Assembly: GCA_016214055.1 (NCBI GenBank) | Contig: JACRPE010000018.1 | Coordinates: 16,206 to 80,205, forward strand | Direction: 5' to 3' | From: Candidatus Roizmanbacteria bacterium | GTDB taxonomy: Bacteria > Patescibacteriota > Microgenomatia > UBA1406 > GWC2-37-13 | Length of the DNA stretch: 64,000 nucleotides | Part shown: piece after piece, positions 52,707 to 63,269 of the stretch | Numbering within the stretch: the stretch's first letter is position 1 | How the letters are laid out: each line of letters opens with the position of its first letter | Notes under the pieces: model-generated | Told to the model about the DNA's origin: nothing | The model's database searches: none | Seen by the model: only the letters and a program-made list of their open reading frames with translations | Translations under genes and position numbers: made by a program

Positions 52707-54839
52707 ATGTTTAAAACACAAAAGTATCTGTATTACCTTCTCTTCTTTTTAACTCCTTTCATCATGTATTCAGGAACGAGCGAACTTTTTGAATTCAATA
52801 AGATGATATATATCTATTTAATAACCTCAAGCATCTTATGCATATGGATTGCACGGATGGTATCGCAGGGAAGGATCCTGTTTAAGAGAACCCCTTTTGA
52901 TATTCCTATTGCACTTTTTTTCCTCTCCCAACTTATTTCAACTCTTTTCTCAATCGACATGCATACCTCGATCTTCGGATACTATGGAAGGTTCAACGGA
53001 GGATTGCTTTCCCTCACATCATACCTGATTTTATATTACAGCTTCATTGAGCTTTTTGACAGCAAAAAAGAAGAGCTTTGCCAGTGCATTCAGAATATAT
53101 TAAAAATTTCAATCGTCTCATCTACACTTGTAATTTTATGGGGATTACCAGGGAGGATTGGATATGATCTTTCCTGTTTGGTGTTTTCCGGAAAATTGAA
53201 TAATGCATGTTGGACTGCTCAATTTGATCCGGCGGCGCGCATGTTTTCGACTCTGGGACAGCCCAATTGGCTTGGTGCATATCTTGCCATTACGTTTTTT
53301 GTCATTCTCAATTATTTTTTTGAGGCTTCAAACAAAAAAGAGATACAAAGCCATTACCTGTCTTACTTCGGTCTTATTTTTTTGACACTTTCCGCAATAT
53401 TCTTCACTAATTCCCGCTCTACCATAGCCTCAGTCATCGCGTCTATTGGGTTTGTGTTTTTATGGATACTTTTCAGAAGAAAGAACCTTGAACTGCCTTT
53501 TCTCAAAAAGAAATTGTTCCTTCTTTTTGCAGTTCTCGTATTCTGTATTGTAGTATTAAAAACAGGCATTAATCAAATTGACAGGTACCTTTCTTTACCG
53601 CAACCTAAAGCACCTGCCGTAGTACAAACAAAGACGCAGGCCCCCCCTTCGCCATTTAAAGTATCCGAATCGATTGATATCCGCAAAATAGTGTGGAAAG
53701 GAGCTGTTAACCTAGGTCTTCAATATCCACTCTTTGGCACCGGAGTTGAGACATTTGCATATTCATATTATTTTGTACGGCCAGTCGAGCATAACCTCAC
53801 TTCCGAGTGGGACTATCTCTATAACAAAGCGCATAATGAGTATTTAAACTTTTTTGCCACAACCGGTGTCTTCGGACTCGCAACTTATTTGCTTTATATC
53901 GCTGCCGTTATCATATTGGGGCTCTATTGGAGTTATAAATCTTCATCCCTGCTCCAGATAACTTTATTGGTTGCCTGGGTGACCATACTCATCAGTAACT
54001 TTTTTGGATTTTCCACCACAACCATCAATCTTTATTTTTATCTCATTCCGGTATTGCTGTTCGGTCTTGAAATTGTCAGGGAAAAAAACAAGCAGCAAAA
54101 AAACGTAGTACCAAAAACAAAAGAAAATAACACTATTGCTTATATCGCAATCGGGCTTTTCTATGTATTCCTACTTCAATTTTTTATGACCTACTGGTTG
54201 GCCGACACCAAATATGCACAAAGTGAAATATACGCTAAAACAAATGATTTCCAGACAGCTTATACTCTTTTAAATCGGGCAATCCAGCTACATGGAGACC
54301 ATGTATATAACGACAAACTTTCATTTGATCTGGCAAATTTAGCCCTCATAGCCTCATATCAAAAAGATGCTAAACTTTCGGAGGACCTCATCAAAACTTC
54401 AAACACCTACAACGAGCTTGCGCTCAAGGAATCCCCCCAAAATATTTTATACTGGAAAACAAGGATCAAAAACCTGTATTTGTTTTACCAGATTTCATTA
54501 AATAAAAAATATCTGACGGCCGGCATTGAAGCCCTTGCTGAGGCGCAAAAGATATCCCCCACTGATCCAAAGCTTCCCTACTTTTCAGCCACATACTACT
54601 CCCTGATCTATGATGAAGAGAAGGACCCCGTTATGAAGGCAGACTTACAAAAAAAATCTCTTGATGCAATCGATCTTTCCTTGAAGTTAAAAAGCGATTA
54701 CTATGAAAGCTACTACCTCAAGGCCCAGCTTTTCAAGAAATACAAGATGAAGAAACAAGCAAAGGAGGTGTATGAGTTTATTCTAAAAAATATAAGTCCT
54801 AATAACAAACAAGTTCAGGATGAACTAAAAAACCTTTAA
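52707..54839 (+). CDS. O-antigen ligase-family protein with C-terminal TPR region
   Basis: 710 aa. N-terminal half has about 10-12 membrane segments with the Wzy_C-type loop (residues ~180-420); the C-terminal 250 residues are helical repeats of TPR type (Y-A-K-T-N-D-F-Q-T-A-Y-T-L-L, A-L-A-E-A-Q-K-I-S-P). Polymerises or ligates glycans outside the membrane. The best candidate for the surface-glycan ligase of the cluster. ATG 52707. Confidence 0.82.
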   Translation: MFKTQKYLYYLLFFLTPFIMYSGTSELFEFNKMIYIYLITSSILCIWIARMVSQGRILFKRTPFDIPIALFFLSQLISTLFSIDMHTSIFGYYGRFNGGLLSLTSYLILYYSFIELFDSKKEELCQCIQNILKISIVSSTLVILWGLPGRIGYDLSCLVFSGKLNNACWTAQFDPAARMFSTLGQPNWLGAYLAITFFVILNYFFEASNKKEIQSHYLSYFGLIFLTLSAIFFTNSRSTIASVIASIGFVFLWILFRRKNLELPFLKKKLFLLFAVLVFCIVVLKTGINQIDRYLSLPQPKAPAVVQTKTQAPPSPFKVSESIDIRKIVWKGAVNLGLQYPLFGTGVETFAYSYYFVRPVEHNLTSEWDYLYNKAHNEYLNFFATTGVFGLATYLLYIAAVIILGLYWSYKSSSLLQITLLVAWVTILISNFFGFSTTTINLYFYLIPVLLFGLEIVREKNKQQKNVVPKTKENNTIAYIAIGLFYVFLLQFFMTYWLADTKYAQSEIYAKTNDFQTAYTLLNRAIQLHGDHVYNDKLSFDLANLALIASYQKDAKLSEDLIKTSNTYNELALKESPQNILYWKTRIKNLYLFYQISLNKKYLTAGIEALAEAQKISPTDPKLPYFSATYYSLIYDEEKDPVMKADLQKKSLDAIDLSLKLKSDYYESYYLKAQLFKKYKMKKQAKEVYEFILKNISPNNKQVQDELKNL

Positions 54840-54843
54840 TATA

Positions 54844-55371
54844 CTAGGGAATGGTCGGATAGGGAGAAAGAGGTAATGCGTTTGAACTTTCAACTACATA
54901 GAGACATCTTCCGCACCCTCCACAATCGGGTGCCGTGGCGCAGGATATCGGTCCGGCAGGAGGACAATAGTATCCGTCGTTGCTTACCCCGGTTCCCTTA
55001 TCATTTTTACTATTTTCTATACATGAGAAAAGATAATAATACTGGCTATTCGGATCTACGAGATATCCATATGAATACGACGAATTGGGATCATTCGGAG
55101 TCCGCACCATATATGTTTTGTCTGCCGCCAGGCACGAAGGGCTACTGCAATAACGGGAACCGAAAGGAGGCGCACCGGTCGGATATGCTCTGTTATCTTC
55201 ATAATATGTTTCCAGGGCTCTTTGAATCTGCGCGAGGTCATTCTTACGCTTCGCATCTCTCCCCTTTTGAAGAGATGAAATATAGTTACCTGAAATCAGC
55301 GCGGTGAGGAATCCTAAGATGATAATGATAATGAGAAGCTCAACCAGTGTAAAACCCCGTTCGTTCTTCAT
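54844..55371 (-). CDS. Type IV pilin-like pseudopilin
   Basis: 175 aa. Prepilin signature G-F-T-L-V-E-L-L-I-I-I-I-I-L with the conserved Glu5 of the mature form, then coiled-coil I-Q-R-A-L-E-T-Y-Y. Cysteine-rich C-terminus (C-S-S-P-S-C, C-G-G-C-G-R-C). Cleaved by a prepilin peptidase. Convergent with the Wzy gene, 4 bases from its stop. Confidence 0.9.
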   Translation of the reverse strand: MKNERGFTLVELLIIIIILGFLTALISGNYISSLQKGRDAKRKNDLAQIQRALETYYEDNRAYPTGAPPFGSRYCSSPSCLAADKTYMVRTPNDPNSSYSYGYLVDPNSQYYYLFSCIENSKNDKGTGVSNDGYYCPPAGPISCATAPDCGGCGRCLYVVESSNALPLSPYPTIP

Positions 55372-55433
55372 TCTTTCATTTTAAAACATAATATCTTATA
55401 ATGCAAAGTACTTTTTGTAAAGCCTCAAAACTT

Positions 55434-56336
55434 ATGAAAAAAAGAAAGAAAAAGAAACAAGTTTCCTTTGCTATAGGAGTTATGACGCATAATGAAGCGC
55501 AAAATATAAGCTCCTTATTGACATCACTTCTCAGTCAAACCTACTGGAAAAATATCACCAAAATTATCGTAATATCAAGCGGCTCCACAGATGAGACCGA
55601 TAGTATAGTAGCATCCTTTTCCAAAAAATATTCTAAAATTATCCTCATCAAAGAAAAAAAACGCTTAGGAAAAGCGCACGCAGTAAACACATTTTTGAAT
55701 ACGACAAAAGACCAAATTCTTGTACTCATGAGCGGTGACTTACTGCCTAAAAAAAAGACACTTGAATTCCTGGTTAATCATTTTCAAGATGAAGAAGTGG
55801 GTATAGTAGGTGTCCGGCCCATTCCATTGAATAAAAAAAATACTTTTATGGGTTTTGCCGTTCATCTTCTGTGGAGCCTCCACCATTACGTGTCACTTTC
55901 CCATCCCAAAATGGGTGAAATGATTGCATTCAGGCGCATTTTTCAAAAAATTCCCGTCCTTTCGGCGGTTGATGAAGTAAACATAGAGTCTCTTATCCGC
56001 GGGCAAGGATATAGGGCTGTCTATGAGCCGAAAGCGGTAGTGTACAATCGTGGTCCGGAAACAATAGAGGATTTTATTAAAGTCAGGCGGCGTATCTATT
56101 CGGGACATCTTACCGCAAAACATGAATATAGTTACACCGTATCAACACTTAACAATTTTGATGTACTGATTGTCCTATTGCGTCATATAGACTTCTCAGT
56201 TAATTCATTGTTCTATCTGGGAGGAACAATATTTCTTGAGTTTATAAGCCGGATACTCGGATATATTGATTACCGTTTTAAATTAAATAACCACTCAATA
56301 TGGGACATAGCAAAAACTACAAAAAAACTAAAATAA
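55434..56336 (+). CDS. GT2 glycosyltransferase
   Basis: From ATG 55434 it is 300 aa (an upstream ATG at 55401 is possible). G-V-M-T-H-N-E-A-Q-N-I, I-I-V-I-S-S-G-S-T-D, L-M-S-G-D-L at the donor site, then Y-E-P-K-A-V-V. The usual D-x-D is S-G-D. Overlaps the next gene by 37 bases. Confidence 0.85.
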   Translation: MKKRKKKKQVSFAIGVMTHNEAQNISSLLTSLLSQTYWKNITKIIVISSGSTDETDSIVASFSKKYSKIILIKEKKRLGKAHAVNTFLNTTKDQILVLMSGDLLPKKKTLEFLVNHFQDEEVGIVGVRPIPLNKKNTFMGFAVHLLWSLHHYVSLSHPKMGEMIAFRRIFQKIPVLSAVDEVNIESLIRGQGYRAVYEPKAVVYNRGPETIEDFIKVRRRIYSGHLTAKHEYSYTVSTLNNFDVLIVLLRHIDFSVNSLFYLGGTIFLEFISRILGYIDYRFKLNNHSIWDIAKTTKKLK

Positions 56337-57028
56337 TTCCTGACTTAGAACGGATCATCCCCGACCAGCTAAGTAGGCATTCAAGGCGGCTATTTATGGA
56401 ACACATCGATAGGTATAATTTTGCTTTGCCGTACGTTCATGATAAAATGGTTGCAGATGTTGCGTGTGGAAGCGGGTACGGATCTCATCTTCTTGCAAAT
56501 AACGGAGCAAAAAAAGTCACCGGAATAGATTGTGATAGAAAAACTATACAATATGCAAAAAAAAGATACCCAAGATGCAATATAACCTATAAAGTCGGTG
56601 AAGCAGAAGATTTGCCCCTTTCAACAATCTCTATCGACGTAGTTGTGTCATTTGAAACCATCGAGCATATTGAAAACCCAAAGAGATTCCTGAGCGAGGC
56701 GAAAAGGGTTCTGAAGAAATCTGGCTTACTGATAATTTCAACACCCAATAAAAAATATTCAATTGGCGATAACCCTTTTCATTTCAGTGAGCACAACTTA
56801 GAAGAGTTCAATCAGCTACTCAAAAAATATTTTAGGGATGTAATAATTTACGGTCAAAGACCTGTATTTCAACCAATTATGATTGTATATCGTTTTCTTA
56901 TTAAATTTCTCCCATTGGCGCTACATCCACTTTTACATATGAGACCGTGGGAAAGGCTGGACATCAAGAAAATTACCAACATTCACGACGACGGTTATGT
57001 TTACTTTGTAGCTCTATGCAAAGAATAA
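56300..57028 (+). CDS. SAM-dependent methyltransferase
   Basis: 242 aa, class I: V-A-D-V-A-C-G-S-G-Y-G-S motif I, D-C-D, S-F-E-T-I-E-H-I post-I, I-I-S-T-P-N-K. Probably modifies a sugar or lipid in the cluster. ATG 56300 within the GT2 end. Confidence 0.9.
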   Translation: MGHSKNYKKTKIIPDLERIIPDQLSRHSRRLFMEHIDRYNFALPYVHDKMVADVACGSGYGSHLLANNGAKKVTGIDCDRKTIQYAKKRYPRCNITYKVGEAEDLPLSTISIDVVVSFETIEHIENPKRFLSEAKRVLKKSGLLIISTPNKKYSIGDNPFHFSEHNLEEFNQLLKKYFRDVIIYGQRPVFQPIMIVYRFLIKFLPLALHPLLHMRPWERLDIKKITNIHDDGYVYFVALCKE

Positions 57029-57897
57029 AAGAACCAAAAGTGGGAATTGTAATATTAACCCGGGACCGAAATGGGGAGGTGAACGAATGTTTGAAATCCC
57101 TGCAAAAAAACAACTATAAAAATAAAGAGATACTTGTAATTGAGGGAACCACAAATAGTGGTTATGCAAAAGGGAATAATACCGGCATTGTCAAATTACT
57201 TAAACAGAAGTGTGAATATATTTTACTTGTTAATGACGATACCGTTTCAAACCCAAATCTTATATCAAAACTGGTCGATTCCTTTCATACGGATTCCTCG
57301 ATTGGAATTGTAGGTCCGACTATAACTTATTTCAACAAACCCCGTACTATCTGGTATTCGGGGGGATATTTCAATAAAAACTTCTGCTACACGACCCATC
57401 CAAACATGAATAAAGACATTAAAAATGCCCGTACTAAATACACCGATTTTGTAACCGGTTGCTGTATGATGGTCCGGAAAGATGTTTTTGAAAAGGTAGG
57501 ATTACTCGATACAAGATTTGAATATTATTTTGAGGATACACTTTTTTGCAAAAAAGCTTTTGAAAAGGGGTATAGATCTCTTGTAATAAAAGATATTCTC
57601 ATCAGGCATCGGGTATCTTCAACGCTAGGAAATATTGGAACGAATTTAATGACTCCCGTCAGAGCCTTCTATTATGCTAGAAATCCTTTTATCATGATAA
57701 AAGATGAAAATAATTTCGTATTCAAATGTTCACAACTTTTAGGACAGTTGCTTATAAGACTCCCCTACTATTTGACACGCATTTCATTCTCGGGAAAATT
57801 TCAAACACTCGGATGGTACTTGATGGGTTTATGGGAGGGGTTCTCGTATCTTTTGGGAGGAAGACTGCAAAAGCATCATGGCAAAAAAATAAAATAA
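57016..57897 (+). CDS. GT2 rhamnosyltransferase-like glycosyltransferase
   Basis: From ATG 57016 (293 aa). V-I-L-T-R-D-R-N, L-V-N-D-D-T (DxD) and T-G-C-C-M-M-V-R-K are typical. Earlier in-frame ATG at 56947 lies in the methyltransferase and is unlikely. Its 3' end overlaps the following minus-strand gene by 69 bases. Confidence 0.88.
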   Translation: MQRIKEPKVGIVILTRDRNGEVNECLKSLQKNNYKNKEILVIEGTTNSGYAKGNNTGIVKLLKQKCEYILLVNDDTVSNPNLISKLVDSFHTDSSIGIVGPTITYFNKPRTIWYSGGYFNKNFCYTTHPNMNKDIKNARTKYTDFVTGCCMMVRKDVFEKVGLLDTRFEYYFEDTLFCKKAFEKGYRSLVIKDILIRHRVSSTLGNIGTNLMTPVRAFYYARNPFIMIKDENNFVFKCSQLLGQLLIRLPYYLTRISFSGKFQTLGWYLMGLWEGFSYLLGGRLQKHHGKKIK

Positions 57898-59127
57898 AGA
57901 TACGAAATAATACTGATTAAAAAAGGAGATGTGCATAAAATATCCCATGGCAAAGGTCATGAGAAAAATTTTCATGACAATGTCGGAGTTGCGCAAAAAG
58001 AATATTCTTACACTTACTACAATCAAGAGTAAGCCGGAAATTACATATAAATAAATAGTTTTAATGTTTGGCATAAACTGCCTGATAAATACTTGAAAGC
58101 TCAGCGCCATATCAGTGGGGGTACTTCTTACCGCCTGAGGAAAAAACACCGCTCCAAACATTGAAAAAAATGTATTTATCAAAAAATATTTTGGGCTCAG
58201 AACGAGGTAGAAAATGATTAAGAATATCGGCAGAAGAAAAAAAATGAACTTTCTTTTTAGCTCCGTTCTTATATTCTTATCTAAGATAAATAAGGGAAAA
58301 AGTATAAGCAGATTTTGCTTAAATGAAAAAAACAATGCCAGGAAGAAAATAGAGAGTGCGTATTTCCTGCTTTGAAAATAATAATAAAAGAGTAAAAAAA
58401 AAGAAAATATAATCGGATCCAGGTACATGTGCTCAAGCATATAAAACGAGCGGGGAAGAAATAAAAAAGTTGCCATCAGAATATCCAGGAGACGCTCTTT
58501 AATTTTATGCTTAAACATTTTTCTCAATAGTATGACTGATAGGAAATTAAAAAAAATAATTGAATACCTGGGGTCATGGAAAAGAATGGAAAAAGGCGTA
58601 GTGGTCAAAAAACTAAAAGGGAGATAGTGAAAGTGATTATCAATTTGAGCATATGTTCGGGTAAAGACTGCCGTGTACGGATTTTGAAAAGTCAGAAGTT
58701 TTTGTCCTACCTGGAAAAAAATGTCAAAGGTGTCAACAAGTGGTTTGGGTGAACCCCACAGCGTCCACATTCCTAAGAAAAGGTAGGATACGAGGATAAG
58801 TGGAAATATATGGAGCTTGTTTTTCCATGCAAAATGGTTAATAAAAAGAAAGGTAATAAATAAAAAAAAGAATATCATCCCAATGAAAGTACTTACTTTA
58901 TTTTGATATAATCCTCCATAGTGGAAGCAAGCGTAAAATAAAATAATAAAACACATCTCAGCGGTAAGAGGTTTAGAGGAGGTGTGAGGCTCATTATTTA
59001 GTATGAGAAACACAAAAAGCAGAGATAACAAGAGAAAAGAAAACAGGGTAAAAAATCCCAGATTCGGTGTGATTGCGAAGAAAAACAGTATCAATATCAG
59101 CCCATATATTCCGTTCATTTTGATCAT
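57829..59127 (-). CDS. Multi-pass membrane protein, unknown
   Basis: 432 aa, hydrophobic almost throughout (about 12 TM segments), resembling GT-C glycosyltransferases (GT87-like) in topology with a D-T-F-D-I-F-F loop. Unassigned. ATG 59127; the 5' end overlaps the divergent gene at 59003. Confidence 0.6.
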   Translation of the reverse strand: MIKMNGIYGLILILFFFAITPNLGFFTLFSFLLLSLLFVFLILNNEPHTSSKPLTAEMCFIILFYACFHYGGLYQNKVSTFIGMIFFFLFITFLFINHFAWKNKLHIFPLILVSYLFLGMWTLWGSPKPLVDTFDIFFQVGQKLLTFQNPYTAVFTRTYAQIDNHFHYLPFSFLTTTPFSILFHDPRYSIIFFNFLSVILLRKMFKHKIKERLLDILMATFLFLPRSFYMLEHMYLDPIIFSFFLLFYYYFQSRKYALSIFFLALFFSFKQNLLILFPLFILDKNIRTELKRKFIFFLLPIFLIIFYLVLSPKYFLINTFFSMFGAVFFPQAVRSTPTDMALSFQVFIRQFMPNIKTIYLYVISGLLLIVVSVRIFFLRNSDIVMKIFLMTFAMGYFMHISFFNQYYFVSLFYFFAMMLLQSSSQKIREPLP

Positions 59128-61237
59128 TGTAACATATGTGTTATTTTTTCTCCTACTGAGAGGAAAACTCCTCTTTACTCCTGATTTTGACCGAAGTGAC
59201 TCCTTTCACCTCAATATATCTTTAAAATACTACCTTGCGCAGATACTTAGGCAAAACCAGCTTCCCTTTTGGACAAACTTGCTACAAGGTGGTTTCCCCC
59301 TTTTTGCGGAAGGTCAGATTGGTGCCTTATTTCTCCCCAATATTTTATTTCTCCGTTTCTTAGACTTTGTAAGTGCCTACAATGCACTTTTCATATTCGC
59401 ACTATTCTCTTTGACCTTGGGTATGTATGTATTGTTGAGAAGCCTTTCGATCTCAAAATTTCTGGCTCTGTTGTACGGCTTTATTTTCACCTTTTGCGGG
59501 GCAATTAGTTTTCGTTGGGTACATCTTAATGTTTTGCAGACGCTTTCCTTCGCTCCCCTATTATTTTGGAGCGTATTAATGTGGCATCGGGTGAGACAAG
59601 ACCGTTATGCATTTTTATCTGTTTTATTTTCTTCACAAATTCTTTATGCAGGACATATGCAGATTGCATTTATTGTATATCTTGCACTTTCCCTATGGTA
59701 CTTTTTTATTCTTGTGATAGAGCATACTGATTTTAAAAAAGTAATATCCCCCTATTTCCGATTCCTATTCTTGCTCATAGCCGCAGTAATTATCGCACTT
59801 CCTCAGATCATTCCAACCCTTCAATTAACCCGTTACTCTACCCGCGGGGTTATGGGAGGATACCAGTATGCAACCCAGTATTCCATGCCAGGAAATCACC
59901 TAGCATCTTTTATTTCACCTTATTTGTATGGTAACCCAAAATTTGGAACGTATCCGGAGTTTCCATCAAGTTCGGGTGTGTTTTGGGAAAATACACCATA
60001 TACTGGCGAATTGCTGTTCATACTTCTCTGCACCATTTATTTGTATTTAATCGTGAGAAAAAAGACAACTATTCAAATAAACCTCTACTTCCTTCTTTCT
60101 ATATTATTTATTCTATTGTCTCTTGGAAAAAACTCTCCGTTGTATTTTATCTATGATATATTTCCCTTTAATGTCTTCCGAACCCCGGCTAAATATTTAT
60201 TAATGTCCGTTTTCTTTCTCATTATTGGCGCGTCACTAATTACTCAACGCTTATTTGAAACAATTCAGAAGCCAATTATAAAAATATTTGTCTGTTTATT
60301 ACTTTTCAGCAATGTATTGATACTTATTTATACTTCAACTACTTATCACATTTTTATTGATTCTAAAAAAGTGTTAAACCCGCCAATTATTTCTCAAAGA
60401 CTGAATTCTCACGATACCTATCTCACATTTGGTTTTGACCGGTTATGGCACGACTATTTTGCAAAAAACGGGTGGAAAGCAAGTAAGGATATTGACAAAT
60501 ATCTGTCGATGAATAATTTTCTCATCCCAAATTCAAATCTTCTTTATGGTAGACGATCGTTTGATATCAATACGGGGGGTTTAAGGCTGCGGAGAGTTGA
60601 TTATTTTATCGACCATATCGGAGAGGCTTTATTTGCAACTGATTCTGCCCTACTTTCATCACCCCAGGCTAAAAACTTATTAGAAATTGCAAACATTAAT
60701 TCAATTATTTCATCGAAGCCATTCACATCAATCATCTTTAGTAATGTTGAGAAAATAAGCGAGAATAATACCTCGGTATTTCTCGGCAAGAATACTGTTG
60801 ACTCATTACCCTACTATATTCCTCATATAGGCCGTCCGATTCAATATCTGGATGACTTCATCGGTTTGAATAAAGGCGGCCTTGTTTCAACGGGTGAGGT
60901 AGTTCTTGAGGGGTATAAGAAATTTACACAAGATTCTCAGGATCATATTGATACATTTACAGAGACCGGAAATCAGTTAAAATTGAACACATCATTCCCG
61001 CAGGATACTTATGTAGTATTGAGAAGGAATTGGTATCCGGAGTGGCGTTTGGAAATTGACGGAAAACCAGCCACAATTTTTCAAACAAACTTGATACATA
61101 TTGGGGTTTTGATACCAAAAGGTAATCACAAGGTTACCTTGTCGTATGTACCGCTATTTTTTTACCAAGGAATAATCATTGCAATTGGATTTATTTCCCT
61201 CATGATTCTATTAAAATTCCTTAAGCGGAGTTTTTGA
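59003..61237 (+). CDS. YfhO-family membrane protein
   Basis: 744 aa: N-terminal half with many TM segments (G-F-P-L-F-A-E-G-Q-I-G-A-L and F-R-W-V-H-L-N motifs), C-terminal soluble beta domain ending in Y-W/N-P-E-W and V-T-L-S-Y-V-P. YfhO proteins act in glycan modification of teichoic acids and related polymers. ATG 59003; a GTG at 59069 would reduce the overlap with the divergent gene. Confidence 0.85.
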   Translation: MRNTKSRDNKRKENRVKNPRFGVIAKKNSINISPYIPFILIIVTYVLFFLLLRGKLLFTPDFDRSDSFHLNISLKYYLAQILRQNQLPFWTNLLQGGFPLFAEGQIGALFLPNILFLRFLDFVSAYNALFIFALFSLTLGMYVLLRSLSISKFLALLYGFIFTFCGAISFRWVHLNVLQTLSFAPLLFWSVLMWHRVRQDRYAFLSVLFSSQILYAGHMQIAFIVYLALSLWYFFILVIEHTDFKKVISPYFRFLFLLIAAVIIALPQIIPTLQLTRYSTRGVMGGYQYATQYSMPGNHLASFISPYLYGNPKFGTYPEFPSSSGVFWENTPYTGELLFILLCTIYLYLIVRKKTTIQINLYFLLSILFILLSLGKNSPLYFIYDIFPFNVFRTPAKYLLMSVFFLIIGASLITQRLFETIQKPIIKIFVCLLLFSNVLILIYTSTTYHIFIDSKKVLNPPIISQRLNSHDTYLTFGFDRLWHDYFAKNGWKASKDIDKYLSMNNFLIPNSNLLYGRRSFDINTGGLRLRRVDYFIDHIGEALFATDSALLSSPQAKNLLEIANINSIISSKPFTSIIFSNVEKISENNTSVFLGKNTVDSLPYYIPHIGRPIQYLDDFIGLNKGGLVSTGEVVLEGYKKFTQDSQDHIDTFTETGNQLKLNTSFPQDTYVVLRRNWYPEWRLEIDGKPATIFQTNLIHIGVLIPKGNHKVTLSYVPLFFYQGIIIAIGFISLMILLKFLKRSF

Positions 61238-63205
61238 AGAGTCTGAGCTTTTATCCATTATGTTATCGATATTTTTTAGGTCCGGATTATTAATTTCACA
61301 TTTTTCATAATATTCCTTGAGCGACGGCAATAGTCCGGCACTCTGGTAGAGAATACTCAATTCGATTGATTTTAAATAAAACTTTGCATCAATGCACTTC
61401 TTTTGATATACCAATAGATTCACAAGAATTAGCTTGGTTTTAATATCATTTTTCCGGTATTTACTGATAATGTTTTTAACAACAGTCGCCGATTGATCTA
61501 TGTGGCCCGTTGCAAAAAGGAGCTTGCTATAGTTAAAGTAGCTGTTTATGTAATGGTCCTGCACGACATTAAGATGTAATATCTTTTTTAGCTCGGCGTC
61601 CATTTCAGGGATTTTATAAACTGTGTTCCACAAACGTACGTTTACTTTCACCAACTCGTCATTTGAATTTTCGGAAGTCACCGCAGTTTCATAATATTTC
61701 CAAAGTAGTCCATATGGTTTCCATGTTCCACCTCTGGCGTTATCAAGATAGACCCCAAAGCGGGCGTTACTTTTAACAAAATCACTGAGGTCTTTGTTCT
61801 TATCATATGGTTCGGGTATAGACAGTTCAGGGTATTTTATGCGCATTTGATCGCGATAATATTTTTTGTCAAGAATATTAATAAAAATAAACTTAACATC
61901 TTTTCTATATCCCTCTGCGAAATGATAATAGGCAGTCGTGAAATAACTGTTATCTGCTCCCACAAATAAAATGGCCCCCTTAGGAACCGTATCAAGCAAG
62001 TTTTTTGCATAAGTTGCAAAATAATCGAGCTTGGGTATTTTTTTAATAACCTGATAATTTTGAAATGCAATAATGATTAAATAAGCTGACAAAAATAAAG
62101 TGTAACCATACATGAGTATTTTTTTTAAAGAATTGTTTTTTACCCATTTACGGGAAAACAAGGTCAATACTTCATAGGAATAGGTGATCCCGAAGGCAAA
62201 AGGGATCATGAAGAGCAAGTAAATAGGTATGAGAAACCGTTCATACATGGCTATGGTAAAGGATCCGGAAAGGCTGAAGTTTGTATAAAAGAGAAAAAAC
62301 AAGTGAATGAGCATGGTTATTAAAAAAAAGGTAAACATCTGTTTATTCTTCTTTTTCAAACTGAACACGCCAATACTCGCAAAGAAGAGACCTATGATTC
62401 GGAAATCATGCAGGGCAAATATAAAAAATGAAAGACTGTCAAAGATTTGATTTGTAATGTTTCCGGAGGACGCATCATACGCCTTAAATACACCATAGGA
62501 CGAACGGGTGATGAGCCGTATGAAGCCGTCAAATGTTTTTGCATTCTCCCAATCGAGTGGGGGTTTGTAGCCGCTGGCGATGATGGAATAAACATAAAAT
62601 GAAACCCCAAGGGCAAATGAAATGATGATAAAGAAAAGGACACTTCTGGTGACATGTTTTCGTAAAAAAGGTTGCCATTTTAGCCTCAATAAATATAGCC
62701 AACCCGGAACAAATAAAACAAAAATATGGTGATGGCTTACGCTAAGCCCCATTAAAAAAGCCATGAGACAGAGATAAAAAACATGGTTTTTTTTTGAATA
62801 TCGATAGGAGAGAAACGTGATTGCTATTGCGAGCAAATTGTGGAGCGCAAATACTTCAGGTATTTCGGCATATTGCCAGATGGGAAAAAGAAAAATAAAC
62901 AGAGTTGCGGAAAAAAGCGAAACTACTTTGGGGATTCCAAGTCGCGAAAGTAGTTTGTACAAAATATAACTTGTGAGTATGGTGGAAAATGAAGAAATCA
63001 ATGAAACTCTCCAGGGGGTGGAATAAAAAGGTACAACATAATTTATCAAACGAGTAAGAATGGAATATAATGGATAACCGGGAGGATGTGCCACGCTGAA
63101 TGTGCGGGCAACGAGCGAAAATTCTGAGCTGTCCCCCCCAAAAATATATTGCGATTGATTGAGTAAGAGAAATATAAACAACAACAAATAGTAGATAAGA
63201 ATCAT
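61211..63205 (-). CDS. DUF2723 membrane protein (protein O-mannosyltransferase-like)
   Basis: 664 aa: G-G-D-S-S-E-F-S-L-V-A-R-T-F-S-V-A-H-P-P-G-Y-P is the DUF2723 signature. About 12 TM segments, then a C-terminal soluble part of helical repeats. Predicted dolichyl-phosphate-sugar-type transferase. Overlaps the YfhO end by 27 bases tail to tail. Confidence 0.85.
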   Translation of the reverse strand: MILIYYLLLFIFLLLNQSQYIFGGDSSEFSLVARTFSVAHPPGYPLYSILTRLINYVVPFYSTPWRVSLISSFSTILTSYILYKLLSRLGIPKVVSLFSATLFIFLFPIWQYAEIPEVFALHNLLAIAITFLSYRYSKKNHVFYLCLMAFLMGLSVSHHHIFVLFVPGWLYLLRLKWQPFLRKHVTRSVLFFIIISFALGVSFYVYSIIASGYKPPLDWENAKTFDGFIRLITRSSYGVFKAYDASSGNITNQIFDSLSFFIFALHDFRIIGLFFASIGVFSLKKKNKQMFTFFLITMLIHLFFLFYTNFSLSGSFTIAMYERFLIPIYLLFMIPFAFGITYSYEVLTLFSRKWVKNNSLKKILMYGYTLFLSAYLIIIAFQNYQVIKKIPKLDYFATYAKNLLDTVPKGAILFVGADNSYFTTAYYHFAEGYRKDVKFIFINILDKKYYRDQMRIKYPELSIPEPYDKNKDLSDFVKSNARFGVYLDNARGGTWKPYGLLWKYYETAVTSENSNDELVKVNVRLWNTVYKIPEMDAELKKILHLNVVQDHYINSYFNYSKLLFATGHIDQSATVVKNIISKYRKNDIKTKLILVNLLVYQKKCIDAKFYLKSIELSILYQSAGLLPSLKEYYEKCEINNPDLKNIDNIMDKSSDSSKTPLKEF

Positions 63206-63221
63206 GTGTGGATTATACCAA

Positions 63222-63254
63222 AAAAAACACCCTCCTATCCGGAGGGTGTTTTTT
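63222..63254. terminator. Bidirectional intrinsic terminator
   Basis: CACCCTCC tatcc GGAGGGTG with A- and T-runs on both sides, between the pseudopilin and DUF2723 gene. It ends the pseudopilin transcript. Confidence 0.9.
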
Positions 63255-63269
63255 GATTACAATTTTAAG

